64,000 nt of DNA. It comes from Flavobacterium lacisediminis. Lineage in GTDB: Bacteria; Bacteroidota; Bacteroidia; Flavobacteriales; Flavobacteriaceae. Position 1 is the stretch's first letter. The number at the start of each line of letters is the position of its first letter. The notes under the pieces were generated by a model that searched no databases, had not been told where the DNA came from, and saw nothing but the letters and a program-made list of their open reading frames with translations. The position numbers and the translations under genes were made by a program. Location of the stretch: positions 124,001 to 188,000 of the forward strand of contig NZ_JAPCIO010000004.1 in the NCBI RefSeq assembly GCF_025909975.1. Direction: 5' to 3'. This document shows positions 1 to 9,276 of this stretch, piece after piece.

Positions 1-1175
1 CTAATAATGATGGTTGTATTATTTCGCGTAGTAATGAGGCTAAAGTACTAGGTATTCCTATGGGTGCGCCCGAATTTAAAGTTCGAGATGTAATCAAACA
101 GCACAATATTCAAGTTTTCTCTTCTAATTACGCATTGTATGGCGATTTGAGTCATCGTGTTATGAAAACACTAGAACATTTTACTCCAAATGTTGAGGTG
201 TATAGTATTGATGAAGCTTTTTTAAACTTTTCAGGTCACGACATAGTGGATTATCATCAGTATGGTTTGCAAATTCGTCAGCGTATTATAAAATGGTTGA
301 GTATTCCAACAGGAATTGGTTTTGCACCTACTAAAGCATTGTCTAAAATTGCGAATAAAATTGCGAAGAAATTTCACGAACGAACACAAGGTGTTTATGT
401 AATCGATTCCGATGAAAAACGTATCAAAGCTTTAAAATGGACTAAAATTGAAGATGTTTGGGGAATTGGTTATCGTTTGACTAAGAAAATGCAAACGAAA
501 GGAATTTTAACCGCCTACGACTTTACTTTGCCACACAACGAGTGGTTTATTCGAAAAGAAATGGGAGTGGTAGGAATGCGTTTAAAATACGAATTAGAAG
601 GTAAATCTGTATTGGAGATGGAAGAACCAAAAGCTAAGAAAAATATCGCCGTGACTCGTAGTTTTGAAAAAGACATATCCGACTTCAATGAGCTTAAAGA
701 ACGTGTAGTAACTTTTGCTAGTGTTTGTTCCGAGAAGTTGCGAAAACAAAATTCATGCTGTTATGGTGTGATTTTATATTTGAGCAAAGATAGATTTAAA
801 GCAGACGGAGCAAAATATAGTTTTTATCGTTTGCAAACATTGTCTTTTCCTAGCAATACGGCATTTTCAATTAGTGGTTTAGCAATAAAAATGCTGAGTG
901 AATTATATGAAGAAGGCGCTATTTACAAAAAAGCAGGTGTAATTGTTACCGAAATTATTCCAGCCAATCAAAAACAGTTTCACTTGTTTGATGATGAAAA
1001 TCCAAAGTTTCAAAAACTAATGGAAGTCATGGACGCTTATCACGAAAAAATAGGGGAGCGTAAAATTCGATTGGCGACTCAAGATTTGAAACGTACTTGG
1101 AAAATGAAACAAAATCACTTGTCGAAACGATATACTACCAATTTTAACGAATTAATAGAAGTGCAATGCAAGTAA
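1..1175 (+). CDS. umuC: DNA polymerase V catalytic subunit UmuC (5' end cut by window)
   Basis: Y-family translesion polymerase that copies past DNA lesions during the SOS response. The reading frame is open from base 3 and begins in the middle of the conserved NNDGCIISRSNEAK stretch, so the true start and the first metal-binding Asp lie upstream of the window; the ATG at 60 is internal. The catalytic YSIDEAF motif is present near the visible start, followed by the thumb, the little finger and a C-terminal DUF4113-like tail. QFHLF near the C terminus looks like a beta-clamp binding motif. The last 10 bases overlap umuD, so the two are co-transcribed and probably translationally coupled. Any LexA-type operator would be outside the window. 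Identification is secure. Confidence 0.95.
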   Translation, partial: NNDGCIISRSNEAKVLGIPMGAPEFKVRDVIKQHNIQVFSSNYALYGDLSHRVMKTLEHFTPNVEVYSIDEAFLNFSGHDIVDYHQYGLQIRQRIIKWLSIPTGIGFAPTKALSKIANKIAKKFHERTQGVYVIDSDEKRIKALKWTKIEDVWGIGYRLTKKMQTKGILTAYDFTLPHNEWFIRKEMGVVGMRLKYELEGKSVLEMEEPKAKKNIAVTRSFEKDISDFNELKERVVTFASVCSEKLRKQNSCCYGVILYLSKDRFKADGAKYSFYRLQTLSFPSNTAFSISGLAIKMLSELYEEGAIYKKAGVIVTEIIPANQKQFHLFDDENPKFQKLMEVMDAYHEKIGERKIRLATQDLKRTWKMKQNHLSKRYTTNFNELIEVQCK

Positions 1176-1603
1176 ATCCTAAAATAACATTCTTTATTCC
1201 CGATTTGGAAAATCCTATTCCAACTTCTTTTATATCAGGTGGAATAAAGGCAGGCTTTCCATCACCTGCGGCTGATTTTGAGGAGTTGAAATTAAGTTTA
1301 GATCATCTATTAGTCAAAAATAGAGAAGCTACGTTTTATGCTAAAGCTAGTGGAAATTCCATGATAGGAGCAGGGATTGATGATGGTGATATTTTAGTAA
1401 TCGACAGAAGTTTGGAACCAAGGCATAATGCTATTGCAGTTTGCCTTATTGATGGTGAGTTTACCGTAAAAAGAATCAAGAAAGATAATGATGAGGTGTA
1501 TTTAATGCCTGAGAATTCGCAATACCAACCCATAAAAATTGAAGAAGAAAATGAGTTGATAATTTGGGGGATAGTAACCTATGCTATCAAACAAATGAAA
1601 TAA
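1166..1603 (+). CDS. umuD: DNA polymerase V accessory subunit UmuD (S24 peptidase family)
   Basis: Self-cleaving LexA/UmuD-type protein of 145 residues that, after RecA-stimulated cleavage, partners UmuC. The cleavage region reads KAGFPSPAADF, with the predicted cut between Ala29 and Gly30 (Cys-Gly in E. coli UmuD). The catalytic dyad is visible as Ser65 in ASGNSM and Lys102 in FTVKR. There is no DNA-binding domain, which separates it from LexA. It starts inside the end of umuC (10-base overlap) and is followed at once by a strong terminator. In E. coli the order is umuD then umuC; here it is reversed. Confidence 0.95.
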   Translation: MQVNPKITFFIPDLENPIPTSFISGGIKAGFPSPAADFEELKLSLDHLLVKNREATFYAKASGNSMIGAGIDDGDILVIDRSLEPRHNAIAVCLIDGEFTVKRIKKDNDEVYLMPENSQYQPIKIEEENELIIWGIVTYAIKQMK

Positions 1604-1637
1604 AAAAAGAGGCTGATGAATATCAGCCTCTTTTTTT
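1602..1637. terminator. Bidirectional intrinsic terminator between umuD and ppiD-like gene
   Basis: A 9-bp perfect stem, GAGGCTGAT (1609-1617) with ATCAGCCTC (1622-1630), is flanked by seven A on the left and seven T on the right. It can therefore end transcription from both convergent genes. Confidence 0.9.
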
Positions 1638-1655
1638 ATGGGTAATCAATAGATA

Positions 1656-3713
1656 TTAGAAGTTAGCTCTATTATCTTTAATATCTGCTTTGTCTTTTAA
1701 AGCTATAAACGCTTTAGAAACACCATATGATTGATTTTGTGATCTATCTTGAGTAATATAAGTAGCGTAACTTGCAACTTCTGGAGCTTTGGTTACCGCT
1801 TTAGCTCTTACCATGAACATTCCTGAGTTTCCTTCGATGATTTCAGAAGTTTTACCTGCAGCTAATCCAAATGCTTTACCTACAACTTTAGGTTCGCTAC
1901 CAATGTTTGGAATAACTGGTGCTTTTAGAGAAACTCCAACCGCAGGTTGAACAGAAGCTCCAGAAGCTTTTGCTACTGCCTCTAAAGAAGCACCGCTCAT
2001 TTTTTTCTTGATAATTTCAGCTTTTTTCTGATTTTTGATGATAGGCTCAACAGTTTGTTTAGCAATATCTATAGGTAATAAACCACTTTCGTTTCTGTCT
2101 TTTAATTTTGCAATAACAAAACCTTGAGGAACTTCAAAACGTCTAACGTCACCTATTTCAGTATCTTTGTTAAATGACCATCTGATGATTTCTCTTTGAG
2201 AACCTACTCCTTGAACGTATTCGTCAAATCCTTTTAAGTTAGTAGCTGGAATTACTTCTAATCCTGCTTTCTTAGCTAAAGCTGCAAAATCTGAATTTTC
2301 ATTAGCATCTGCTTCTAATTGACTTGCTTTTGTATAAATAGCATCAATCGTAGCTTCAGATGGTTGAATTTTTTGAGCAACAGTTCCCATTAAAACAGCA
2401 TCATATTTGTCAGTAACTTTTATTACGTGGAAACCAAAATCTGTTTCAACTACACCGATAGAACCAACTGCATTGTTGAATACATAATCATTAAATTGTG
2501 GAACCATTTGACCAGGTGTAATGTTGTCATATTCTCCACCATTATTTTTAGATCCTGGGTCGTCAGAATTTGTCATTGCTAACATTGCAAAGTTTCCTGG
2601 GTTAGCTTTTGCTTGTGCTAATAAATCATTTGCTAAAGCTTGAGCTTCTTCTTTAGTTCTTGTAGCAGCTGATTGAGGAGCTCCTTTATAAGCTAATAAG
2701 ATATGACTAGCTTTTGCACTTGCATTACCTTTTCTTCCAATCATTCTAGAAATGCATTGGTGTCCGTTAAATACGTAAGGTCCAAAAACACCACCAACTG
2801 GTAAAGTGAATAATTGTTCTTGATATTCAAGTGGTAAATCTTTCTTAGCTAAATAAGTTGAGTCAAATTTAATATCAGAATTTGCGTTAACAAATTCACC
2901 AACATTTACTACTGAATCAAATTTTACTTTTACTTCACCAATTGAAGATAACATTGATTGTTCGTCTTCTTTAGATGGTTTGTTTTCTACCAAAACAAAA
3001 TCAATACTAGTTGTATTATCTGATTTGTATTTTTTAGGAGATTTTTTCATAAAATCGATAATCTCAGCATCAGTAACTTTAACTTGATCATCATTTACAG
3101 TTGAAAAAGCAACAGTTACATATTCGAAATCTGCTTTATCGTTTTCTAATTTATATTGGAATTTACCTTCCGCTTTTGTTGTATAAACACCAGATTTTAT
3201 CATAGTGTTATACATTTGCTCTAAAGCATATCTTTCGATATTTTTTTCAAATTCTTTCCATTGTAACCATTGAGTTTGGTCAGGAGCATTTTTGATGCCT
3301 TTTAAAGATTCTTTGAATTTGTTTTCGTCAAATTGACCAGCAGCATTCAAAAATTGAGGATTTTGAGCTAAGTTAGGATTTTGTTTGATAACGTTGATTA
3401 ATTGTTCACTACCAATTTTTAAACCTAATTTGTCAAATTCTTCTGTAAGGATAATTCTTCTAACTTCTTGTTCCCATGCGCTATTCATTGCTTGAGTTGT
3501 GCTAGTGCCTTGTCCTTGCTTTTCAATGTTAGAAACATTTTGCATAAACTCTTGTGCTTCAATGTCTGTACCATTAACCGAACCTACATTATTAGCTCCT
3601 GCGCTAAATGTGCCGCTTTGAATAACATCTGCTAATACAAATGAAAACAATGCTAAAGCAATGATAATAATTAGGAAGAATGAACGTTGTCTAATTTTAG
3701 ATAAAACTGCCAT
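1656..3713 (-). CDS. Membrane-anchored peptidylprolyl isomerase (PpiD/SurA type)
   Basis: Periplasmic folding helper of 685 residues. An N-terminal membrane anchor is at about residues 12-30, followed by a SurA_N-like chaperone region to about residue 320. One PPIC (parvulin) domain lies at about 335-435, recognisable by ASHILLAY, DPGSKNNGGEY and TDFGFHVIKV. A second C-terminal segment of about 250 residues has no motif I can name. The architecture is that of PpiD: anchor, SurA_N, single parvulin. It is expected to assist folding of outer-membrane and secreted proteins. A near-consensus -7 element lies 31 bp upstream of the start (3744-3751), so it is probably transcribed separately from the CNNM gene behind it. 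Confidence 0.88.
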   Translation of the reverse strand: MAVLSKIRQRSFFLIIIIALALFSFVLADVIQSGTFSAGANNVGSVNGTDIEAQEFMQNVSNIEKQGQGTSTTQAMNSAWEQEVRRIILTEEFDKLGLKIGSEQLINVIKQNPNLAQNPQFLNAAGQFDENKFKESLKGIKNAPDQTQWLQWKEFEKNIERYALEQMYNTMIKSGVYTTKAEGKFQYKLENDKADFEYVTVAFSTVNDDQVKVTDAEIIDFMKKSPKKYKSDNTTSIDFVLVENKPSKEDEQSMLSSIGEVKVKFDSVVNVGEFVNANSDIKFDSTYLAKKDLPLEYQEQLFTLPVGGVFGPYVFNGHQCISRMIGRKGNASAKASHILLAYKGAPQSAATRTKEEAQALANDLLAQAKANPGNFAMLAMTNSDDPGSKNNGGEYDNITPGQMVPQFNDYVFNNAVGSIGVVETDFGFHVIKVTDKYDAVLMGTVAQKIQPSEATIDAIYTKASQLEADANENSDFAALAKKAGLEVIPATNLKGFDEYVQGVGSQREIIRWSFNKDTEIGDVRRFEVPQGFVIAKLKDRNESGLLPIDIAKQTVEPIIKNQKKAEIIKKKMSGASLEAVAKASGASVQPAVGVSLKAPVIPNIGSEPKVVGKAFGLAAGKTSEIIEGNSGMFMVRAKAVTKAPEVASYATYITQDRSQNQSYGVSKAFIALKDKADIKDNRANF

Positions 3714-3743
3714 TTTTATTTGTGTTTAATTTTTTTCAGAGGG

Positions 3744-3751
3744 CGAAAATA
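3744..3751 (-). promoter_or_regulatory. Possible -7 promoter element for the PPIase gene
   Basis: On the minus strand this reads TATTTTCG, 7 of 8 matches to the Bacteroidota TAnnTTTG element. No clear TTTG -33 box was found, so this is a weak call. Confidence 0.35.
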
Positions 3752-3812
3752 CAATTATCTATTTAATAATAAAATAGTAAAGTCATATTTTAATTCAAAT
3801 TTTTAAAGATTT

Positions 3813-5078
3813 TTATCTTTTTTCTTCTTTTATCGAAAAACGAACCAACTCGATTTTTTTATTGCTAGCCGAATGGATGATAATTTCGAAATTTTCGATG
3901 CTTATTTTTTCTTCGTTTGTTGGAATTTCTTTTGTGTGATTTACTATGTAACCACCTAAAGTAGTGTACGAATCAGATTCTGGAATTTGTAAGTTGTATT
4001 TTTCGTTTAAGTATTCAACTTCTAATCTAGCGGAGAATAAATAAGTGTTTTCTTCTAAAATTTCATCGATTAATTCTTCGTCCAAATCGTGTTCGTCTTC
4101 AATTTCTCCAAAAAGTTGCTCAATAATATCTTCCACTGTAATAATTCCTGATGTTCCGCCATATTCATCCAATACAACCGCAATACTTTTTCTTTTTTTG
4201 GTCAGTAGATCTAAAGCATCTTTTATGTAAATCGTTTCAGGTATATATTCCACAGGAATCATTACACTCTTAATCGTTTTTGGTTTTTTGAACAATTCAA
4301 AAGAATGTACATAACCTAAAATATCGTCAATAGAATTTTGATAAATAAGTAATTTTGAATATCCAGTTTTAATAAAAACGTCTTTTAATTCAGATACGCT
4401 ATCCAAAATTTCAACACCACTAATTTCTGTTCGAGGTGTCATAATGTCTCGTGCTTTTAAATCTGAAAATTCTAAGGCATTTTGAAATATTTGAATTTCA
4501 GAGTCAATTTCGTTTTCGTGAGACACATTGTTCATTTGCTCTGTTATGTAATTTCCGAGTTCTACTTTACTGAAATATTCTTGTACTTGATCACCTGGTG
4601 TTTTAAAGAATTTTCTTAGAATTATATCTGAAATCCAAATGATGAATTTTGTTGGCCAGAAGAATAATTGATAAAAAAAATAGGTAGGAACAGCAAAAAA
4701 TTTAATAAAGGAATTGGCGTAAATCTGAAAAAATACTTTTGGAAGAAATTCTGCAGTTAACAATATTATTGCGGTTGAAATTAGTGTTTGCAGCAATAAT
4801 CCAACAAATGATGTAAGTTCGAAATAACTTTCTAACCAAGTAATTATTAAATCTCCAGAATATATACCATAAATTACAAGTACTACATTGTTTCCAACGA
4901 GCATTGAAGTGATAAACTGAGAAGGTTTTTCGGTAAGTTTGTTTAAAATAGAGGCATTAAAGTTTTGTTGTCTTTTCTCGATAGATAAATACACCTTGTT
5001 TGAAGAAACATAAGCGATTTCCATTCCAGAAAAGAAAGCCGAAAGCAATAAACAAATTACAATAATGGCTATCTCCAT
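3813..5078 (-). CDS. CNNM/HlyC-CorC family transporter (DUF21 + CBS pair + CorC_HlyC)
   Basis: Inner-membrane protein of 421 residues, often annotated as hemolysin family. The DUF21/CNNM membrane domain with about four hydrophobic segments covers residues 1-170. A CBS-domain pair is at about 200-320, with ARDIMTPRTEI and AVVLDEYGGTSGIITVED. The CorC_HlyC transporter-associated domain forms the last 85 residues (ending TLGGYIVNHTKEIP...). Family members are linked to Mg2+/Co2+ efflux, and CBS pairs usually bind adenine nucleotides. Flavobacterial GldE has the same architecture, but gldD is not nearby, so I do not use that name. It is the last gene of the coaX-lptC row and starts 7 bp after the small membrane protein gene. 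Confidence 0.88.
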   Translation of the reverse strand: MEIAIIVICLLLSAFFSGMEIAYVSSNKVYLSIEKRQQNFNASILNKLTEKPSQFITSMLVGNNVVLVIYGIYSGDLIITWLESYFELTSFVGLLLQTLISTAIILLTAEFLPKVFFQIYANSFIKFFAVPTYFFYQLFFWPTKFIIWISDIILRKFFKTPGDQVQEYFSKVELGNYITEQMNNVSHENEIDSEIQIFQNALEFSDLKARDIMTPRTEISGVEILDSVSELKDVFIKTGYSKLLIYQNSIDDILGYVHSFELFKKPKTIKSVMIPVEYIPETIYIKDALDLLTKKRKSIAVVLDEYGGTSGIITVEDIIEQLFGEIEDEHDLDEELIDEILEENTYLFSARLEVEYLNEKYNLQIPESDSYTTLGGYIVNHTKEIPTNEEKISIENFEIIIHSASNKKIELVRFSIKEEKR

Positions 5079-5085
5079 TTAAGAT

Positions 5086-5274
5086 TTACTTTTTTTGGTA
5101 TTTGTTGTGAAAATGTCTTCTAAAGAAAAACATTCCTACAGAAACTCCAGCAATAATTAGGCTTAAGCCGATGTCACTTAATTCTTTTCCTTCTTGATAT
5201 TTTCTAAAAGCATCGTATAGAAAGAAAACTGCAAAAATTAAATAGATATATTGTATGAATTTTAAGTAAGTCAT
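5086..5274 (-). CDS. Small two-helix membrane protein, unknown function
   Basis: A 62-residue protein with two predicted membrane segments (about 8-22 and 36-51) separated by a charged KYQEGKE loop, ending in a basic tail HFHNKYQKK. I do not recognise a named family. It sits in line between lptC (47 bp upstream) and the CNNM transporter (7 bp downstream) on the same strand, which supports a real co-transcribed gene. The basic C terminus suggests it faces the cytoplasm. Confidence 0.7.
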   Translation of the reverse strand: MTYLKFIQYIYLIFAVFFLYDAFRKYQEGKELSDIGLSLIIAGVSVGMFFFRRHFHNKYQKK

Positions 5275-5321
5275 GGTAAATTAATTTTATCAAATGTAAT
5301 AAAAAGGAAAATGCAAAACAA

Positions 5322-5882
5322 TTATTTGTCAGAGGTGTTTACTTCACCGCTACTTTGTTGCATGTTGAAAATTTTAAAGTCTTTGCTGAAATCAACTCCA
5401 GGTCCTTCTAAATAACCTCCAGCTTCATCCGTGTATTTAAAATGTTTTTCAGTAAAAAACCACTCGTTTTTTTGATCAAAATACAATTGGGATGTTTCAA
5501 GTTTTTTTCCATTTTGAGAACTTATGGTTACTTTACCTTGAAGGTCAATTATATCTGTATTCTTGTAAGAAATGGCATAATTTGAAACTACGGTGGTGAT
5601 GTTTCCTTTATTGTCAATTAAAGTAACATGTATGCCTTTTGGGAATTCGGTAAAAGGATTTGTGATGTTACCATAGTCCAGCATTTTTGGACTTTTTAAT
5701 ATTGATTTGATTCTGCCTGAATCGGTGTATTTTAAATTTATGGTGTCGGCTTCACCTGTAGGCATAAAACTAGTCTCACTAAGTTGTTGTACCTTTTTGA
5801 TGTCGCTTTCACATGAAAAAAACATAGTCACGATAAAAATCGTGACCATGTTTAGAATATTATTTTTAATGAAAAACTTCAT
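5322..5882 (-). CDS. lptC: LPS export protein LptC
   Basis: Component of the Lpt bridge that carries lipopolysaccharide from the inner to the outer membrane. The protein has 186 residues, with a hydrophobic N terminus and a lipobox-like FFSCES at about residues 21-26, so it may be lipid-anchored rather than held by a transmembrane helix as in E. coli. The rest has the alternating pattern of an OstA/LptC beta-jellyroll, including ISYKNTDIIDLQGKVTISSQNG and the LYFDQKNEWFFTEKHFK segment typical of Bacteroidota LptC. It begins 1 bp after the TPR gene, so it is almost certainly in one operon with it. Confidence 0.85.
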   Translation of the reverse strand: MKFFIKNNILNMVTIFIVTMFFSCESDIKKVQQLSETSFMPTGEADTINLKYTDSGRIKSILKSPKMLDYGNITNPFTEFPKGIHVTLIDNKGNITTVVSNYAISYKNTDIIDLQGKVTISSQNGKKLETSQLYFDQKNEWFFTEKHFKYTDEAGGYLEGPGVDFSKDFKIFNMQQSSGEVNTSDK

Positions 5883-5883
5883 T

Positions 5884-7245
5884 TTACAAGCTTGGAACTA
5901 CAATGCTTTCTCCTACCCAACAGTTAAAAGCAATTCTTTGACCTGCTTTTCCTGATTGGAAAATTTCTGTTTTTGAAGGTGCAGCGGCTCTGTAACTTGC
6001 AGCAGTTTTGCTAGCAGTTCCTTTAATTGAAGAGTCTACAGCTCCTGCTTTGTCGCAATATTGTGCTGCTAACCAGTACATCGCTCTTTTTTCAAACTGA
6101 TCGTTTCCACAATCATTAATACTACTTCCGTATAATTGAGCAATTAACAAATATGCTTTCCCAAAAGATGGTTTCACAGATAATGCTTTTCTTGCATAAC
6201 TACGAGCTTGAACTTTATTTGATTTACTAAACATAGAAGCAATTCTATAATATACATTTGCTTTCTTAGTGTTGTCAGTATATAAGTTTGCCGCTTGGTT
6301 GAAATAATCTAATGCTTTAGTAGTGTTTTTTCTTTGAATTTCTACTACTCCTAACTGATATGCAGCATCAGCACTTGGGTTTAATTTGTAAAGCGCTTCT
6401 GATATTTTAGAAAAAATTGGATCAGAATCACAACCTTTAAGGTCTAAACGATTAGCTGCTCTTTTAAGCCATTCTTCGTTTGTTTTGTTTTGTTCAAAAC
6501 CTTTTTGGTAAAAAGGTATAAGCTTGTCACAAGTAGATAATTCTAAAACGATATTGTCCATGTCATTTCTAACATTTCCAAAAATTTCTAAATTTTCTTC
6601 AATTCTTGCTTTTCTTTTAGCTTCTTTTTCGCTCAATACTTGACCCGCTTCTTCTTTTGTTAATAAACCGTCTTTTTCGTCTGATAATTCTTTTTCTTCT
6701 TCATCTAGTTTATTTGTGATGTCATCGTATTTGTCAAAAACTTGTTGTAATTCAACACCTTTGTTTGCTTTGTGGTTATTTACTATAATTTCAAAGTAAA
6801 CATACATTGCTTTAGCGTATTTGAAGTTAGCATAATCAGTTTTAAACGCTGTGTCTAAAAGATTGTATACTTCTTCAGTTGTTCCTGTTTTATTTTCAAA
6901 TAGAGCTAACCCTTTTTTCATTTTATTTCCAGCGCCATTGTTTGGAAAATATTGGTCGTGTTCGTCATAAAGTTTTAATAAATCACGAACGTATTTTTCT
7001 TTCTCTTGTGGAGTTGTGGCTTTTTCGATTTTTAATTTTACTGCTAATTCTCCAAAAGTGTAGATACTCTTGTGGAAAGTAGGGCAATCTTTTCTTAAAG
7101 TAGTTAAATAGTCGTATCCAGCTACATCTTTAGCTTTAACAGAAGTAGTCATTAAACTTATGGCTTCTGTGCAAGCTTCTGTGTTTTGTGCTTGAACAAA
7201 AAAACTAGCTGTAGCTATTAATAGTAAAGTTAATTTTGTTTTCAT
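5884..7245 (-). CDS. Exported TPR-repeat protein
   Basis: A protein of about 453 residues with a signal peptide (MKTKLTLLLIATASFFVQAQ). I chose the ATG at 7245 because the longer frame would start inside the preceding gene and would bury the signal sequence. A Glu/Lys-rich helical segment (about 170-230) is followed by TPR-like repeats, for example DAAYQLGVVEIQRKNTTKALDYFNQA and KANVYYRIASMFSKSNKVQARSYARKAL. The C-terminal tail contains CWVGESIVVPSL. TPR proteins of this kind act as scaffolds in the periplasm; the position directly before lptC suggests an envelope role, but that is inference. Confidence 0.8.
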   Translation of the reverse strand: MKTKLTLLLIATASFFVQAQNTEACTEAISLMTTSVKAKDVAGYDYLTTLRKDCPTFHKSIYTFGELAVKLKIEKATTPQEKEKYVRDLLKLYDEHDQYFPNNGAGNKMKKGLALFENKTGTTEEVYNLLDTAFKTDYANFKYAKAMYVYFEIIVNNHKANKGVELQQVFDKYDDITNKLDEEEKELSDEKDGLLTKEEAGQVLSEKEAKRKARIEENLEIFGNVRNDMDNIVLELSTCDKLIPFYQKGFEQNKTNEEWLKRAANRLDLKGCDSDPIFSKISEALYKLNPSADAAYQLGVVEIQRKNTTKALDYFNQAANLYTDNTKKANVYYRIASMFSKSNKVQARSYARKALSVKPSFGKAYLLIAQLYGSSINDCGNDQFEKRAMYWLAAQYCDKAGAVDSSIKGTASKTAASYRAAAPSKTEIFQSGKAGQRIAFNCWVGESIVVPSL

Positions 7246-7264
7246 TTTTTGGGTACTATAATTG

Positions 7265-8530
7265 TTAATTAATTTCTCTTTTTCTGAACCATAAATCATT
7301 TAACGATAAACCAATGTTAAGGTTAAAATAATTTTCTTGAACTAAGCCTTGTGCTGTAGTTCCTTTTTTACCAAATTCAAATCCTAAATTGATTTTTGAT
7401 AATCCAACTGGTAATCCTAATCCAAAAGTCATGCCATAATCGTTTATGCTTTCATTTCTTAGGACAAGACCCGAGTTTTCATATCTAAAACCTGCGCGGT
7501 AAGTAACTCTGCTAAAGTAATTTGAGAAGGAATCATATTTAGGAATATAATATCCTCCAAATGCAATTCTTGTTGAGTTTTCATAATTTACACCAGCAAT
7601 TTCTCCAAAACGATTTTTCATTTTGCTGTTTTCTGTAAATGTGATTTCTGTTCCTAGTAACCATTTGTTGTTTCTACCCATACCAGCTCCAAAACTAAAT
7701 TTTGTTGGTATTATTAGTGTTTGGTCATCTACTGGAATGTCTTGTGAAGGTGTACTTATTAATTCTGTTCCATTAACATTATAGATAATAGTTGCAATAT
7801 TTCTCTCGTTTTTCGAAGTTAATTTTGCTTCAGGACTAAATGTAAAACTAGTAAAAATGTTGTGTTTTTCATTTAGTTTAGTATTGTAAAAAAGACCAGT
7901 TCTTAATGAAAGGCCTGTTATGTTTGAAAGATTTTTTTCTCTACTTCTTAATTGTAATATAATAGGAGAATAAATACTTTCAACATACTCAGTTTCAATT
8001 TCACCAAAATTATAACTTACATCTAAACCTACGCTAAATTTTTTGTTTATTGAATAAGCAGATCCTAGAAAGAAACTATTTATGTTTCCGTTTCCAGTAT
8101 TTCTTTTATTTCTTTCTGTGTTGTCTATTGTGTTTGTTACATTGTTTTCGATTTTGTAGCCAACAGACGAATAAGGCATTAATCCAAAAGTAAAACCAAA
8201 TTTTTTAATTGGGATCGCAACAGCAATGTAATTTAAGCTTGTTCGTTGCGTTTTTTCGCTTGTTTCATTTGCTTCTAATGTTGAGAAAGAGGAAGTGGCT
8301 CCAACAGCAAATGTGCTAAATTTAATTTTTGAATATGAGGCAGGATTTAATAAATTTAAATGAATACTATCTGAAACAATTCCTAAACCTCCCATTGCTC
8401 TTACGTCTTCAGTTCCTTTAAATCTAATTTCTCCTAGTCCGTAGTATGAATAAGGCGAGGATGTGTTTTCCTGGCTCCATGAAACTATTGAAAATAATAT
8501 ACTAGCAAATACTATAAGTTTTTTAATCAT
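7265..8530 (-). CDS. Outer-membrane beta-barrel protein, function unknown
   Basis: A 421-residue protein with a signal peptide cut near SWSQ, an N-terminal SSPYSYYGLGEIRFKGTEDVRAMGG motif common to a Flavobacteriia outer-membrane family, and many alternating amphipathic strands. This resembles FadL/OmpP1-type barrels but without a recognisable substrate signature. The last strand ends LNIGLSLNDLWFRKREIN. Its start overlaps the end of coaX by 8 bases, and the TPR gene follows 19 bp later, so the three are likely one transcript. Confidence 0.75.
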   Translation of the reverse strand: MIKKLIVFASILFSIVSWSQENTSSPYSYYGLGEIRFKGTEDVRAMGGLGIVSDSIHLNLLNPASYSKIKFSTFAVGATSSFSTLEANETSEKTQRTSLNYIAVAIPIKKFGFTFGLMPYSSVGYKIENNVTNTIDNTERNKRNTGNGNINSFFLGSAYSINKKFSVGLDVSYNFGEIETEYVESIYSPIILQLRSREKNLSNITGLSLRTGLFYNTKLNEKHNIFTSFTFSPEAKLTSKNERNIATIIYNVNGTELISTPSQDIPVDDQTLIIPTKFSFGAGMGRNNKWLLGTEITFTENSKMKNRFGEIAGVNYENSTRIAFGGYYIPKYDSFSNYFSRVTYRAGFRYENSGLVLRNESINDYGMTFGLGLPVGLSKINLGFEFGKKGTTAQGLVQENYFNLNIGLSLNDLWFRKREIN

Positions 8531-9257
8531 TTTTTTGTGTGTATAGTGATAATAAGTTCAAACTTTCTAATAAGAAATTTGAATTGGCAAATATGGTGCT
8601 TTTTAATCTTTTAGCCAAAAATTCTGCGTCTCCTCCTGTTAAAATTATTGTTAAATCTTGATTTTTAAGAGAATATTGTGAAATAAACCCTTCGATTTCA
8701 AAGATTACACCATTGATTACACCACTATGAATGGCACTTTTTGTGCTATTTCCTATAATATCGAAGTCCTCACTTAAATCTAATAACGGCAATTTTGAAG
8801 TGTAATTGTTTAAACTTTTGTATCTAATTTTAATTCCTGGTGAAATTGCACCACCTAAATATTGATTTTCATCATTCACGAAATCATAGGTAATGCAAGT
8901 TCCTGCGTCAATTATCAATCTGTTTTGATTTGGGTACATTAAAGTTGCACCTGCAGCTAAAACCATTCGATCTATTCCTAAGGTTTCTGGTGTGGCATAT
9001 AAATTAGTGAAAGGAAATTTTGATTTATGGTCAATAATTTCTGTCGGGAATCGATTTTGAATAAAATCTACCACTTCTTTTTCTAATTTTCCTACTGAAG
9101 AAAGGATAATTTTTTGAAGATTGGAATAATTTTTAAAAATATTTTCAAAATTTTTCAGCGCTTCATTTGTTTCAAAAATAAAAAAGTCGAGCTGCTTATT
9201 GTGTTCAAAGACAGCAACTTTAATTCTTGAATTCCCAACATCGATTGTTAAAAGCAT
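8523..9257 (-). CDS. coaX: Type III pantothenate kinase
   Basis: Phosphorylates pantothenate in the first step of coenzyme A synthesis. The protein has 244 residues, normal for CoaX. Visible ASKHA-fold motifs are TIDVGNSRIK at the N terminus (phosphate loop), GIDRMVLAAGA, IIDAGTCITYDFV with the catalytic Asp, GGAISPGIKIR, and ILTGGDAE near the C terminus. It is the first gene of the row running to the CNNM transporter and has a perfect -7 element 20 bp upstream (9277-9284). Confidence 0.95.
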   Translation of the reverse strand: MLLTIDVGNSRIKVAVFEHNKQLDFFIFETNEALKNFENIFKNYSNLQKIILSSVGKLEKEVVDFIQNRFPTEIIDHKSKFPFTNLYATPETLGIDRMVLAAGATLMYPNQNRLIIDAGTCITYDFVNDENQYLGGAISPGIKIRYKSLNNYTSKLPLLDLSEDFDIIGNSTKSAIHSGVINGVIFEIEGFISQYSLKNQDLTIILTGGDAEFLAKRLKSTIFANSNFLLESLNLLSLYTQKND

Positions 9258-9276
9258 GGTTTTGTTTTATGAGGTG

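Noticed and set aside
3813..5078. Naming the CNNM/CBS protein GldE (gliding)
   Set aside because: The domain order fits, but gldD and other gliding genes are not adjacent and several paralogues with this architecture occur in such genomes.
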